A stretch of DNA of 64,000 nucleotides from Rhizoclosmatium globosum (Eukaryota; Chytridiomycota; Chytridiomycetes; Chytridiales; Chytriomycetaceae), in NCBI GenBank assembly GCA_002104985.1, contig MCGO01000092.1, forward strand, positions 96,929 through 160,928. Reading direction: 5' to 3'. Positions 22,901-34,600 of this stretch are shown here, in pieces; position 1 is the stretch's first letter; the number at the start of each line of letters is the position of its first letter. Both the position numbers and the translations under genes were made by a program. The notes below the pieces were generated by a model, which worked only from the letters and a program-made list of their open reading frames with translations, ran no database searches and was not told the origin of the DNA.

Positions 22901-25900
22901 TAAGTGTTTCCCCTTTATAAAAACAAATCCTAATCTTTATTTCTGAAGCTAATGCCGATCAAGAGTTTGATATTCGGAGTTTTCAGTCTTCTTTTGTTGC
23001 CGAGATTCTAAATGAGTTGCGAGACACGTACTTTCTTTCCCAAGTGCAAGCATCCATACAACTGAATCCACGTCTTGAGTGCCTCTATGCTCCTAAAAAG
23101 CTCAAAAAGCTTCTTGCACTGAGCGAGATTCCCCACAAGTTTTACTCAACGAATCCGAAAAAGTTTCTTAAAAATTTGAATCAAGTTCAATCATCGCCGT
23201 TTCTTGTGTATAGCCAAGTAATTGGGAAGCTATTGAACCATCTAAGAGTGGATCTAATGATCGAGTGTGGCGTGTCCGATTTATTGAATCAAGTGTGTCG
23301 AAAGGAAAAGTCTATACTTCGGTGTGCCCGACAAGTAGAATTTACCACTTCTTTGCCGTCAGATAATCAAGAAGTAACGCAAGACGAACCAAAATATTGC
23401 AGACGGACTTCAAAGACTGGCAAACTTACTAGTAAAAAAGTGGCTCGTATATCTTCCACTGTCCGAATTATCAACGCAAAGACTCAAAGCACCATCGAAC
23501 CAGCTCAGCTTCATAAATTACCTATCGTTCATGTTTGGAATGATATGTACAAGAATGATTTGTATGATTTCATGCATCCTTTGTTTGATGGTGAGTCGTT
23601 GCTTTTTCTCTTTCGCTAATAATAGTTTTCTTTATCTCTGTAGAATCGTTGACGGATGTTGAAATCAAGCAAATTGTGCGACAAAATATTTCTGCTTTGA
23701 AGGTCATTTCTCTCAAAGATTTTGAAATTATTTCAGATGTGTTGCTGGAAAAGTTCAAGACTGGCTTATCAACAACTCTTGGAACATTGGGCTCGCAAGA
23801 ATACTCACAAGCGCTTGCTAAACATAAAGATTTGTCCATCAAAAAGGGAACATCAATGAAAGCCACCCCTCTCTCAGAATCCGCAATTCATTTTATCATT
23901 CTTGCCAACTTGTCCAATGGTATCAAGGCACGATATTTAGATTTAGTCAAAGTGCTGAGAGATGGAGAGTTGCATATTGGGGTCGATGCAAGACTATTAT
24001 TAACACCTAAAAGAGAGCCTGAACCTGAACCTGAAGTATTACAGCAACCGCAACCTCCACAGCCTCCTAACCGCACACAATCCATTTCAATGCGCGACGC
24101 ATTCAGATTGCAACAGCTTCGATCGGGATCTCAAACTCATTTCGGACCATCATCCCGGCAACCATCAACCGCAGTCAATGTATTACCCGTTGAACCACCA
24201 TCGGTTACAAATCCTTCTATTGCTTCTACAAATGTTTCTCGAGTACTCAGGTTTCCATACCCTCCATTTGTTGCCCAATTAGAAATCGTGGCATACCCAG
24301 ACCCAACAAGAGTATCCAAAACTATTGAAACAGTTTTATCTACTTGGCTTGATGAACATCCCATCAACTTATTTCCAGAATCGAAAGTCATCACCTCACA
24401 GTCTCCGACATTGGAAGGAGATCAAACAATTCGAATTTTTACCACGACCCCAATCGACCATCGGGCATTATCAATGCTTTCCAAAGAACTTATTACTGAT
24501 ACCCTCGAGAGTACGACTGCTCTTCTTCTGGACAGGCAACAACTCATAAATCAGTGGGTAATTGAGTTTGAATCATCAGTGTCTCAAGGAGTTTGGGTTC
24601 TTCTGCAAAACTTGACTGCTCAAACAACGAGTTCAGTAGCTTTTAATAGCACAAGATCGTCTATTTCGTCAACCTCATCTGACACACCTCGTGAATCAAC
24701 GGCAACAAATGCGCTGCCATCAATTCAAGCACCGCAGTCGTTCATAAATACACTTCAGCAAATTCAAACTGGCTTTTCGTCTGCTATTCATTTACTGTCT
24801 CTAATATCTCAGCGTGCGGCATACACATTCAATCCGGGCCTCATCGCCCCTAATAATCGATTCCCCACCGCTTCTGAAAAATCAGCGTATTATAAAATGC
24901 TGGCTTCATCTGGAAATGGAACCTGTAATTTAGAGCTTCGAGGATTCTGTGCCGTGCGATGTTCGTTATTGCAAACCGGGGTGGAAATGTGGATAGCTCG
25001 ATGGCACGATTGGATTGAACAGTGTGTTGGCGTATTATTGGAGAAGTGCTGCGACGATGTGAGGAAAGGATTATTGGAAGTTGAAAAGCTATTGCTGTCT
25101 TCAAGAGACCCTATTTTAGAAGAGGACAAAGAGGCAACACATTCTGTTCGCCAAAGTACAGTCAAAAGTACAGTGTCCTCTCGTCAGCCGAGTACCATTG
25201 GAGTAGGTTTAACTCAGTCAACGATATCTCTCACAGGAGATGTTATTCGTGCAGTTCCTAATGTTGACAAGGATGCGAATGTCTCTACACCAGCTTCATT
25301 GAGGACAGAAGTTGGTCCTTCAATTCAAAATTCAACTGACGATAAAACCTACGACATCAATTGCATACAAATAATTGCTGTACCAGACGAGAGTGCCCCA
25401 ACAGTCCTTGAATCCACTATTGAATCTACGAAGCTGAATAACGTGTTATCAAACACGGTAGAGGCTTCTCTTGAACTTGAGCGTACCACCGCTTCAGAAG
25501 TCGAAACACCAAAATCACTTGAGGCAGACCCAATGCCTGAGAAAGCGGAGGAATCTCAGCAAACTATAAGAACATCGTTATCTCAAGAACCAATGCAGAA
25601 TGTTACAGAAGTCGAAGTGCAGACATCCACAACCCAACAACCTCTGAGAGAAACTGTCTTGGTTGAATTACCATCCCCAAAACAAGAAGCTCCAGAGTCA
25701 AAACCACAAAGTCCATCAAAGCCTCCAACTCCAAGTGCCCAATTAGATGCTGATTCTACAGTCAATAGCCTTAGAGTCTCAACAGCACCAGGAAAACGAA
25801 CACCACGAAGCAGATCTCGTCGTCCTAGCCAATCCAAGACCCCGAGAACGCAATCATCTTCGCGCAGACCCTCATTCGTTCCACCGAAACCTCCAATTTA

Positions 25901-26048
25901 TAAGGAATTGCAAGACTTGCTAAGTGCACTATCGGACTTTGAAACCAATTTTCTTGAAGCGCATCTGATATCTGTTCCAGATAAACCTGATATCCAGCAA
26001 ACGTGGATATGTGATAGAATCAGACTTCAAGGCCTGTTGAACCAATAA
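19978..26048 (+). CDS. Large uncharacterised protein (1,945 aa)
   Basis: Exons 19978-21112, 21177-21853, 21921-22899, 22949-23590 and 23644-26048 join in phase. The first 380 residues are disordered, with poly-Gln, Asp/Glu and a Gly run coded by a GGT repeat (about 20935-20979). Residues about 550-1350 look globular and mainly helical, with aromatic and charged residues and no low complexity. The C-terminal third has Ser/Thr/Pro-rich linkers, a basic RTPRSRSRRPSQSKTPR-like patch, and a final helical 45-residue block. I do not recognise the family. No ATPase P-loop, membrane segment or catalytic motif is visible. A scaffold or cytoskeletal role is possible but unsupported. The ATG chosen is the first one downstream of the Erv gene's stop codon, in a frame that stays open upstream. 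Confidence 0.75.
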
Positions 26049-26117
26049 AAACAGGATTTTGCACTATATTGTTGAAACATCATCATAATCTAACCACAAA
26101 ACGAAGTACACACATCT

Positions 26118-28789
26118 TTAAAACCATCCCTTTTTCTTGCTTGAGCTGCTATCGAAGCTTCTCAAGGAAGCAGTTGACGGCTGCCTCAAAGGTCCATTCC
26201 TCACATCATTTCTACTTCCACCCGCCGATCCCAACACTCCACCAAAGAAGCTACTAGAGCTACTCAACTTCTTTTTCCTCTCCTGATACTCCTCCTCCAT
26301 CCTTTTTTCCTCATCCTCGTCCACCTCACCAACCATATCCATTAACTCCCTCCTAAACATATCCAAAGCTTCCCCGCCCAACACCGACTCCTCCATCGGG
26401 AAAAAATCACCACTCGTGCCACGACGAACCCACCCGTTCTCATCAATCCCAACAACAACAAGTCCAACAGTGACAGCCTCCACGTCCACCCACAAGTCCG
26501 TAAACCTTGTACTATTCGCAACAGGCTCCGCAGCGTCAAGTGCACTGATATCCAACACACACCGCTTCTTTGTTCCACTTCCATACACCGTAGACAATGT
26601 CGTGACAATCGGTGTAGCTTCCCCCGCCTTCTCCTCCCTCACAAACTCCCTCATCCCTTCCCCAAACTCCCGCGCGAACCAGTCCGCCATCGCGTGCATC
26701 CCTATGGGTCCGTTCGGCGCTCGGTGAGAGAGTTTATGGAACGCTGGGTAAAAGTGTTCGGCGAATTTATATAACTGCGCTTCGAGTTTTGTGATTGTTG
26801 ATTCGTAGAGGGATTGGGAGACTTCTTTTTTGGGGAGGGAGGATGTTGTGGAGTATGTTGAGTGGATTGAGTCTTTGTCTGTCGCGGCGGTTGGGGTTGT
26901 TGGGGTTGTTGGGGTGAGGGAGGAGGTGGAGGCTCGGTAGACGGAAGAGGCGATGGATGAGAATGTGAAGGATGTTGGGGGACGGTCGGGAATTGTTGTT
27001 GGGGGTCCAGGTTTGGTTGAGATAGAGGCAACATCATTCTCCAAGTTGCTCGAAAGATCGACTTCTTCTTCCTTGTCGTATCGGCCCATGATTTCAAGCA
27101 TTTCGGTGAGGGAGTCAAATAAGCTTTGGAGGAGATCTGCCATATGGATGCAGTCCCAAAGTTCTTTAAGGATTGGAGGAAGGAATTTGATGACATGGAC
27201 AATTAAGCTTGTGAACTCATCAGAACCGAGGCAATCTATGAATAGAGTCTTTTCCTTTTGACGGAGAAGAAGGCGTGCGTATCGAGTATTGAGATTGTAT
27301 TCTTCATCGTTTGAATCCCGATATGTTTCGTTGACAAAAACGCCAGCATCACGAAGGGCATCAAGAACACGCTGCTCGTCTTGCGGTGTTGATGATATTG
27401 ATGTCTTTGTGGACTCCCATAGATGATTCATTGTTTTCTCAATGTCTGTTCGATTTTGCGGGGATACTTTGGCACGAAGAGCCTTCACTTCTGCACGAGT
27501 CTTCGACATTGAGCAAATTACACCGGCAAGTGACTGAAGAAGAGAATGCAAGCCACCGGGAGGTTTCCAGATGAAGATTCTGAGTAATGTTTCAACAAAC
27601 GGAACACTATTCAAATAAATGGTCCGTTAAGAAAAGTCAGAAAAGTCAGAAGAATTCTCACGGATTAATCAATCGCAGAGATGTGACGACGAGTGTGAGA
27701 GGCATCTTGGCCCAAACTCTCCGGGCTTTCCCTCTCCAACCTTCGTCATCCAGAATATTCTCAAAACCAATCGCAAGAGCTTTCGCAAGCGCATGAACCC
27801 AATCTTGGAGGAGAGGGTGAACTTGATGCAATTGTTGGGCATCCTTGCACAAGTCAAACAAGTTTGTGGCATAAGGATATGGGTCGGAGGGATGTGGTGG
27901 GGTAGAGCGCTTAGAAGGATCAATCAAGAGAATGATATCGGCACCGAGACGCAAGAATTGGGTAAAAGAGAGGGAGAGAGATTCATAGCGTAACTGTTGA
28001 ATAGGATTTGGGAGGGTGTGAATGTGTAAGTGAGATTTATGGACATGTTGAGTTGACGTAGGATAGGTTGTAAATCTGCCTGTGGGAGTGACAGTAGCAG
28101 CCAAACGTTGTAGGGCTTTTGAGTTAAATGAGAGGGAGGGAGAGTAAGCGAGCAGAAAGAGGGCATAGTGATGTTTCGCAAATCCGAGCACGTCAAACTG
28201 GGTCGCACGCAGCCACGCCGCCACCGCTGTTCTGAAAGCAGCATCTACGTGGCCATCTAAAGCAGCAAGGTATGCGGACCCGTTCCCCGCCAGCCATGGA
28301 AGACGTCTGATCCAGCGCCTGTAGCCACTGTTTGACAGTGGCGGCAGTGTTTTGAGTCCTTGTTCTTGTTCTTGGTTTAAATGATTTATATTATGTGGAT
28401 TTGGAGGTGTTGGAGTTGAAGGAGCCGTCCAATAGACCAGGGACATCCCTTTGAGTGGCTGTGTTGTCAAGACTGAACTAGCTTCCAAGCCAAAGAAGGA
28501 CACAAACTCGGAGGTCATCAACTGGGCTCCGAGGACATAGCGCAGAACTAGAAAGAGAATGGCTGCGTGTTAGGATATGTCCTAGCCAGCACTCAAAGTA
28601 GTGCCACCCCTCCCTTCTAAAAGAAGTAGATAGTAGATACTCACCCAGTCGCTGAACCACCTCCGAATCAAGCTCTTCATCTGTGACTACTGCTGCCAGT
28701 GCACCCGCTGCAGCTTCCGGTGTTTCCTCAATCCCGCTGTCCCACTCGGATCCAGCCTCCTCAAACACTTCCGTTTCCTCTTCGCTCAT
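26118..28789 (-). CDS. PXB/DUF3818-like membrane-trafficking protein
   Basis: Minus-strand exons 28789-28645, 28547-27662 and 27606-26118 give 839 residues. The N-terminus is acidic. Exon 2 is helical and resembles the PX-associated PXB region of fungal PX proteins. The start of exon 3 (VPFVETLLRIFIWKPPGG followed by LHSLLQSLAG) resembles the DUF3818 block found in fungal proteins such as yeast Ypr097w. The C-terminus is Ser-rich and ends KKKGWF. No PX domain is present in this protein. One is coded by the divergent neighbour starting 166 bp away. A role in endosomal lipid binding or sorting is inferred from family resemblance only. Confidence 0.55.
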
Positions 28790-28955
28790 TTCACGTCAAA
28801 GTTCTGCACAAGAAAAAGGTGGCAAGTCCGACGCAAATTGATACCAACCAAAAAGTTATAATATTAGAGGAGAGAGAGAGAGAGAGAAAAGAAATATGTA
28901 CAGCCAACAAACAATTTTCCGAAGAATTTGAATCACTTCAAACATACCGAAAAGA

Positions 28956-30263
28956 ATGCTTGGACCGCACGAACGACAGGCGGCAGCTACTTCGACACAG
29001 CTAGTTGAGGCCTGGCTGACAGATAATGCTGCTGTATTAGCTGCAGAGGAACCAGCCGGAGCCCTGACAACCCTTCCCCTGCTTAACCCTACTACACCCA
29101 CAACTACTACACCTGTCGCTACTCGACCAGCCCTCCAACCGCGAAGGCATTCAACGAAACCAAGTCCGTTCACTTCAAAGGTTTCAATCAGTACTGCCTC
29201 ACTGGCACAACATACCCAACCAACACACCAAGCACAGCAAACTCAGCAGGCTCAGCATCCATCGCTACTCATAAAGAAGCGATCTCTCTCTTCATCCCTT
29301 CTGAACCTGCTCCGAACAACTACCGCCGCTCCTCTGCTCACAATCAACTCTACAATCACTGAAGAAGAAGTCCCTACTCAGCCTGCCATCAACCACTTTA
29401 CAAGCAATAACCACCATCATGACTTCAACCCTACCTCATCCCCCACATCGACTGTATCTTCCTCCTCTCTTTCAGACATGCCTGCCTTTTTCCATTCTCC
29501 TGCAACAGATGAAGTATCTCCATACTCCACAGTCGACCGCAGCGGTTCAACACGACACCTCTTCGCATTCAACCAACAAGAATACGAATTCATTCCTCCA
29601 AATCTCCATTCTCCAACCCTTCGTTCCCGTTCCCGCCCTCTGTTCCACGATAATGCCAGTGTCAGCACGCCTGAATCAACATCCCATCGCGACATTCTGT
29701 TCCACGAAGGCGACGACGAAGAAACGGAAGACGTTCTTGTTCGGCGTATCACTCCGTCGTGGGTTGCTTGGATTTGTGGGGCCATGGAGGATTTGTTATT
29801 GCCTGCGTCATCATCACTAACACGAGGCAGTGATTCTATACCTGCTCCCGTGTTTGGTGGTGTACCAGCATTTATTACTGTGCCCTCTGCATTCTATCGA
29901 AATGGCGTTTATGTGACGGTATCGAAACCAAAGTACAATCCTGTCCTTGGCGCAATCACCTACACTGTCGCATGCAGTCTGCTGAAAATTAATATTCCTC
30001 AAATTGGGAACGAAGTTACTCTTCAAATTGCCGTTGAGAAGAGATTTACTGACTTTAGAAATCTATACGGCAAACTTCGACGAATGTTTGCATCCGAAAT
30101 TCCATCGTGGCCAGATATTCCTTCAAAAAGTTACTTTAAAAGGTTCCATGCCTCAACTGTCAACATGCGTTTATCTGCTTTTAGCAGTTTTATGACTTTT
30201 GTGGTCTTGCACCCCATCTTATACAACTCTCCCCCTTTTTTGGACTTTATGAAATTACGTTAA
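28956..30263 (+). CDS. PX-domain (sorting-nexin-like) protein
   Basis: A single exon of 435 residues. The first 300 residues are Thr/Ser/Pro-rich and poorly ordered. The C-terminal 120 residues form a PX domain. It has a strand-rich start (VYVTVSKPKYNP, ITYTVACSLL), VEKRFTDFRNLYGKLRR with the conserved RFTDF motif that contacts phosphoinositides, a proline-containing turn (SWPDIPSKSYFKRF), and a helical end to FLDFMKLR. It is predicted to bind phosphatidylinositol phosphates on endosomal membranes. It is divergently paired with the PXB-like gene over a 166-bp spacer that must hold both promoters. Confidence 0.8.
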   Translation: MLGPHERQAAATSTQLVEAWLTDNAAVLAAEEPAGALTTLPLLNPTTPTTTTPVATRPALQPRRHSTKPSPFTSKVSISTASLAQHTQPTHQAQQTQQAQHPSLLIKKRSLSSSLLNLLRTTTAAPLLTINSTITEEEVPTQPAINHFTSNNHHHDFNPTSSPTSTVSSSSLSDMPAFFHSPATDEVSPYSTVDRSGSTRHLFAFNQQEYEFIPPNLHSPTLRSRSRPLFHDNASVSTPESTSHRDILFHEGDDEETEDVLVRRITPSWVAWICGAMEDLLLPASSSLTRGSDSIPAPVFGGVPAFITVPSAFYRNGVYVTVSKPKYNPVLGAITYTVACSLLKINIPQIGNEVTLQIAVEKRFTDFRNLYGKLRRMFASEIPSWPDIPSKSYFKRFHASTVNMRLSAFSSFMTFVVLHPILYNSPPFLDFMKLR

Positions 30264-30351
30264 TTAGAAAATAATACTTTTTTATCAATTATTTATGAAA
30301 TCAAGCAAAACAAACAAACAATACAATACCAATGACTCTCAAGCTATCCTT

Positions 30352-31448
30352 TCAAAACAATGCAACCAACACCGAAATCAAACACATTGTCGCTGTAGTA
30401 GCATCCACCGCACCCACAACACCGCCACTGTTCTTTGGCAACGCAGTCAAAGTTGGGAGTCCACCCGCAGACCCCGGAATCGTCAACACAGGTCCCGTGT
30501 TGGAGCTCCCCGCATTCGCAGTCGGTGCAACAACACCCCCAGAAGTCGCGGGAGCAATTGCGGAAGCACCTGGTTGGTTCGTAACAGCGGGAAGCCCCTT
30601 ATTCAAACTTGGGTCAAAGTCGGGAACGAGTTGGCAGTACGAGGCACGGAGAGAGTTCAGTTGAGCTGTTGTTGGATCCTATTCAGATGCAATGTCAATA
30701 TTTGTGTTTCAAAAGGGACGGGGTGATTATTTTTTGTGTCTGAAGGGAGAAGGGTTGAATGAAGGGTCCAACCCGTCAATCAAAAGCTGAAAGAGAACAG
30801 GAGTATCCGAAAGCGTTTATTATTACCTGGGGACAGAAGGAGTTGTAGCAATACGCTTGGTTAAAGTATTGTCCACACAGGCAAATGTTTTGGGCCTTGG
30901 AGCCGTTCACTTGACCTGAACAGATGGATGTAGTTCCACCTATTTTGTTTATGTTAGTTTTGAGACTCTCCTTTTAAAATTTATGGAAAGGAAGGAGAGA
31001 GAGGGGGGTGGGTAAGGGTGTGAAAAAGGAGAGGTTTCTGATAAGGGCACAAGGAGATGAACTGCCAAGATTGGTTTGTTGTTTTTTTGATGTGATCACT
31101 ACAGTTGATTCGACAGCTTTAAGATATAACCCTTTACCCTTTTGATCATTGAAGATAGAACACTGAAGAGCGGACCTGTTACGGGGAGTTGGTTTGCCGC
31201 AAAGTTCGAACCGTTTACACATCCGCCAACTCCCCCTCTCCCTTCATGAACTCCATCCACAGCATTACAGCCCACAAAGTATCAATAGTATCAGTGAATG
31301 CAACTCGCTCTTGCTCGCTGCCATCCTCTTGTGGGATCTGAGATCACTTGCTGTCACCAAGAGACATACCCGATTGCCAGTTTCCAATACACAGATCAAA
31401 GGTGGCTTGGTTCGAACAGACAATGTTTGGGTCTTGGTTGGTTGCCAT
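30352..31448 (-). CDS. Cysteine-rich secreted-type protein with GPI-like tail (5' end unresolved)
   Basis: Two 3' exons are clear: 30939-30827 and 30678-30352. They code a Cys-rich stretch (ICSGQVNG, ICLCGQYF, YCYNSFCPQ, RASYCQ), then a Ser/Pro/Gly-rich stalk and a hydrophobic end (MCLISVLVALF) that fits a GPI signal. An upstream exon ending at 31370 (IVCSNQATFDLCIGNWQS) joins in phase 1, with an ATG at 31448, but no signal peptide is visible upstream of it. The 430-bp gap may hide another exon. The family resembles other small Cys-rich proteins in this window. Either the first exon is missed or the gene lost its 5' end; the giant element is inserted about 150 bp upstream. Confidence 0.45.
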
Positions 31449-31583
31449 ATCAGAAGTTGAGGAGGGTTTGAATGCGGTGATGTTTTTGTGGGCAAAACAC
31501 ACTGCTTCTTTTTTTGGAAGCAAAGTCCTGAACAAAGTCACCAGAAAATGATTTAATTGTTGTTACATAGGATTATATTTTCT

Positions 31584-31601
31584 AAACATCATCTAGGTTT
31601 G
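31584..31601. repeat. 18-bp direct repeat, left copy (target-site duplication)
   Basis: AAACATCATCTAGGTTTG, identical to 44815-44832. The two copies flank the full element exactly. The right copy is host sequence, because it contains the stop codon of the EXORDIUM-like gene. The left copy is thus the duplicate made on insertion. Confidence 0.8.
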
Positions 31602-31660
31602 GAGGTCAAAGTTTTTTAAAAGTTCTCTTAGACTTGTTGCTAAAAAAACACTTACATCAG

Positions 31661-34600
31661 CTATACGTCGCTACCGTGTCCAGCAGCTCCACGGGAGGCC
31701 AATTGCAAGATAGGAAAGTGTGTGGATTTGTTGTCCACTCGCTGAGATCCTCCGTAGTCATCCTCAGCCTGCCTCGAAGTGGAACCAATCCCACCTTCGT
31801 CCAATCTCCCTTCCACCTCCTCCACTGCAACATACTCCAAACGCCCTTTAACAATACGCTGTTTTTTTGAAGGCGGTAGTTTGGAGTCACTTCCACTTGG
31901 TCCTCCATTTCCTTCACTGCCTCGACTTCCACCGCTTCGTCCACTCCCTCCACCTCTCCCTCCACCTCTCCCTCCTCCAGGTCCTCCACCACCGGGATCG
32001 CCGTTTCCATCATTGTTTTCACCACCTCCTGTCCCACCACCTCGAATGTGGTGATGAACCCGCATCAACGCAATTGCCCACGTTAGATTCTCAATGAATA
32101 AGCCGCTTTTGATGTCGCGTGGGAGACGAAAGGTGAGACTATCACGTGAACAGATTGCACGACCACTGCACCGTGGATTTGAACACTTGAACGTCTTTGC
32201 CTTTCCAATTCGAGAGATGCGGCCGCAAAAGCACATGATTGTTGACCCAATCTAGTGAACAGTGAACAGGTTAAATAAAGTAAATTGCATGAGACTCTTA
32301 CCTCAGTCACTATGACTACAGCCTTGATCTTTCCAACTCTACCAACAAGAGGAAACGCAGGATCAAATTCTTTGGCCATGACTTTCTTCATTGTGGGTAT
32401 AGTCCAGGCAGGTCCACCAGGAACAAAGAATGCGCCGTCATTTTCCGACTTTTTGTACGCCATTACTGTGGTTTGTTTCCTGATGGAAGCATGAGCCGCA
32501 TATGAGAGGACAGTCTTGACCCATTCTAAGACAGAGGAGGTTAGATTCAAAATTAAGTGATCAATCACTCTCACTTGGAATACCATCCTTCCCAGAAGTC
32601 ACTTTCTTGTTTGTGGTTTTGGAGTTGAAGTCAGATGTGGCATATGAGTCTGCACCAGAATTCCATTCCGCGGCAGATCGACGAATTCGTCGAGCGTACT
32701 TGTTCAAGTCCTCTTGCGCGTTCTTGAGTAGGCGTGACAAAAGGTTTGTGTCGTCTCCACCATCACCACCTCCATCAAAGGTGACATTGAATTCATTTCG
32801 CATCTTTTTCAACTCCTTATCCACTCTCCCTGCTTCATCAAGAACATCATTTTCCTCGTCCACCACATTCATGTCATTGGGACCAGGAGTTGGTTTACGA
32901 ACCATTCTTGCTGATGCGCGAAGCTCCTTCAACCTAGCCTCCAACTCCTGTTCTGCTGCAAGTACAAGATTTTCCAGTCGCAATGTTTCTTTTGCCACAA
33001 CTTGATCACCAGAAGCGTATTTAACAAGATCCAATTCAGCAGCGGCAACACGACTCCGTAGCACTATCACAGTATCAAGTTGATCAATAGCCCTGTCTCG
33101 AAACGATTGAAGAGTGCTGATGCGTTTCTGAAGACGACAAATCACTGCTTCAAATCCGACTCCAATCTGAACAACATGGCCTGTACTCGCCATCTGCGTT
33201 TCCACTGTTCTTCCACCTGGATCACTGCTCAACAATAAACGAGATGTTCCAAACGCATTCCGAAACGCAGACTGAACCACTTCTGATGGATTTGTGATCC
33301 AAACATCAGGACTGTGGAAGGATCCCATCCGAGATTTGAATAGTTCCGTATCTTCAGCATGAACTGCGCCCAATTTGACACAGTCGTAGCGAAACGAACC
33401 AAAGTTGTGTTGACGAGCATAAACAGTCATGGCATCTTCCAGTTTGCGACGGTGCTTTGCAGAACATTCATTCTGAATTCGATTTCGGAGGTACTGAACC
33501 AAGTGTGATGCATGCCGATATTCCTTGCGTGCCTTCGGGTTTGATGGATTTGCAGCGTAGTATTTTCGAGTCTCAGCCATCTCTTTGAAAGAATCAGACA
33601 ATAACTCTTGGACTTCATTAAAGCTGACATCAATGGAATGGCGGTTGACTGCTGGTATTGTTGTTGGATACCGTCGAGGGGTGTTGTTGTATGAATATTG
33701 TTTGGTAATCAGTCCTAATTCATGGGTGTTCATGTGGTGAGTTTGAAGCGGCAGCATTGATTTGAAGATTCCAGTTTCCCTGTCATACGTAATGCTGATT
33801 GCACCTGGCCTATACGTCACGAATTTATTCTTGGACGTTGGGAAGTTAATTGTTGAGTTCTTTGTCAGACAAAGGTGGATGACATTCCTTGCACTCGCAA
33901 ATATCTTGAATCCTAGTGGATGCACAACAAGTCTCTGACAGAGCGGACCTCCTTTTTCTAAAGCCAGACGCATCAAGTTCAGGTAATGCAAATTGACAGA
34001 AGGGAAACTAGGCGGCCATGGAATGTCTCTGGTGGGTTCATCACAAGAATCAAGGAAATAGCCTTCAATGTGTGCATTTGATTGTTTGTTTTGATCAAAG
34101 ACAGCAGACTGCATCCCACGAACTTGCGAGTCAGGCAGTCTGGGAAATATGGTGTGACCATCAACTGAGAGATATCGACGATTTGAGTGGCTGAACTGGT
34201 CATGGAATGATTTTCCTGGTTGAATGTGTTGGATTAGGAAAGCGCAATGAAAGACATGATGTCAAAGAAAGGAAAGAAGATTACCAAATTTCAGGCCAGT
34301 TGTAGCCCATGTCTTGTATCTCGCAATAGCGCCTTTGAACGCACCCTGCACAACACCTGTGTTATTGAGCTGTTCACCGACCTTGTTTTCCAAGTATCCT
34401 TCATTCCCAAACAACAAATACTTGCTCTTGCTCAGCTTAAATATATCAGTGAACAAGTTTACAAGATCATCTCGGCATAAATGTGTGATGTTGACATATG
34501 CCTTTGAAGATACTAATCGTGTTTCAGTTTCCAGACACAAGCCCCACTGAACAGGCTGGATATATTGAAGAATGGAGGTCTTGAACGAGGTTCTTAGTTG

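Noticed and set aside
19978..26048. Dynein heavy-chain tail
   Set aside because: Considered because zoosporic fungi have flagella, but no dynein motor follows and no tail motif could be matched.
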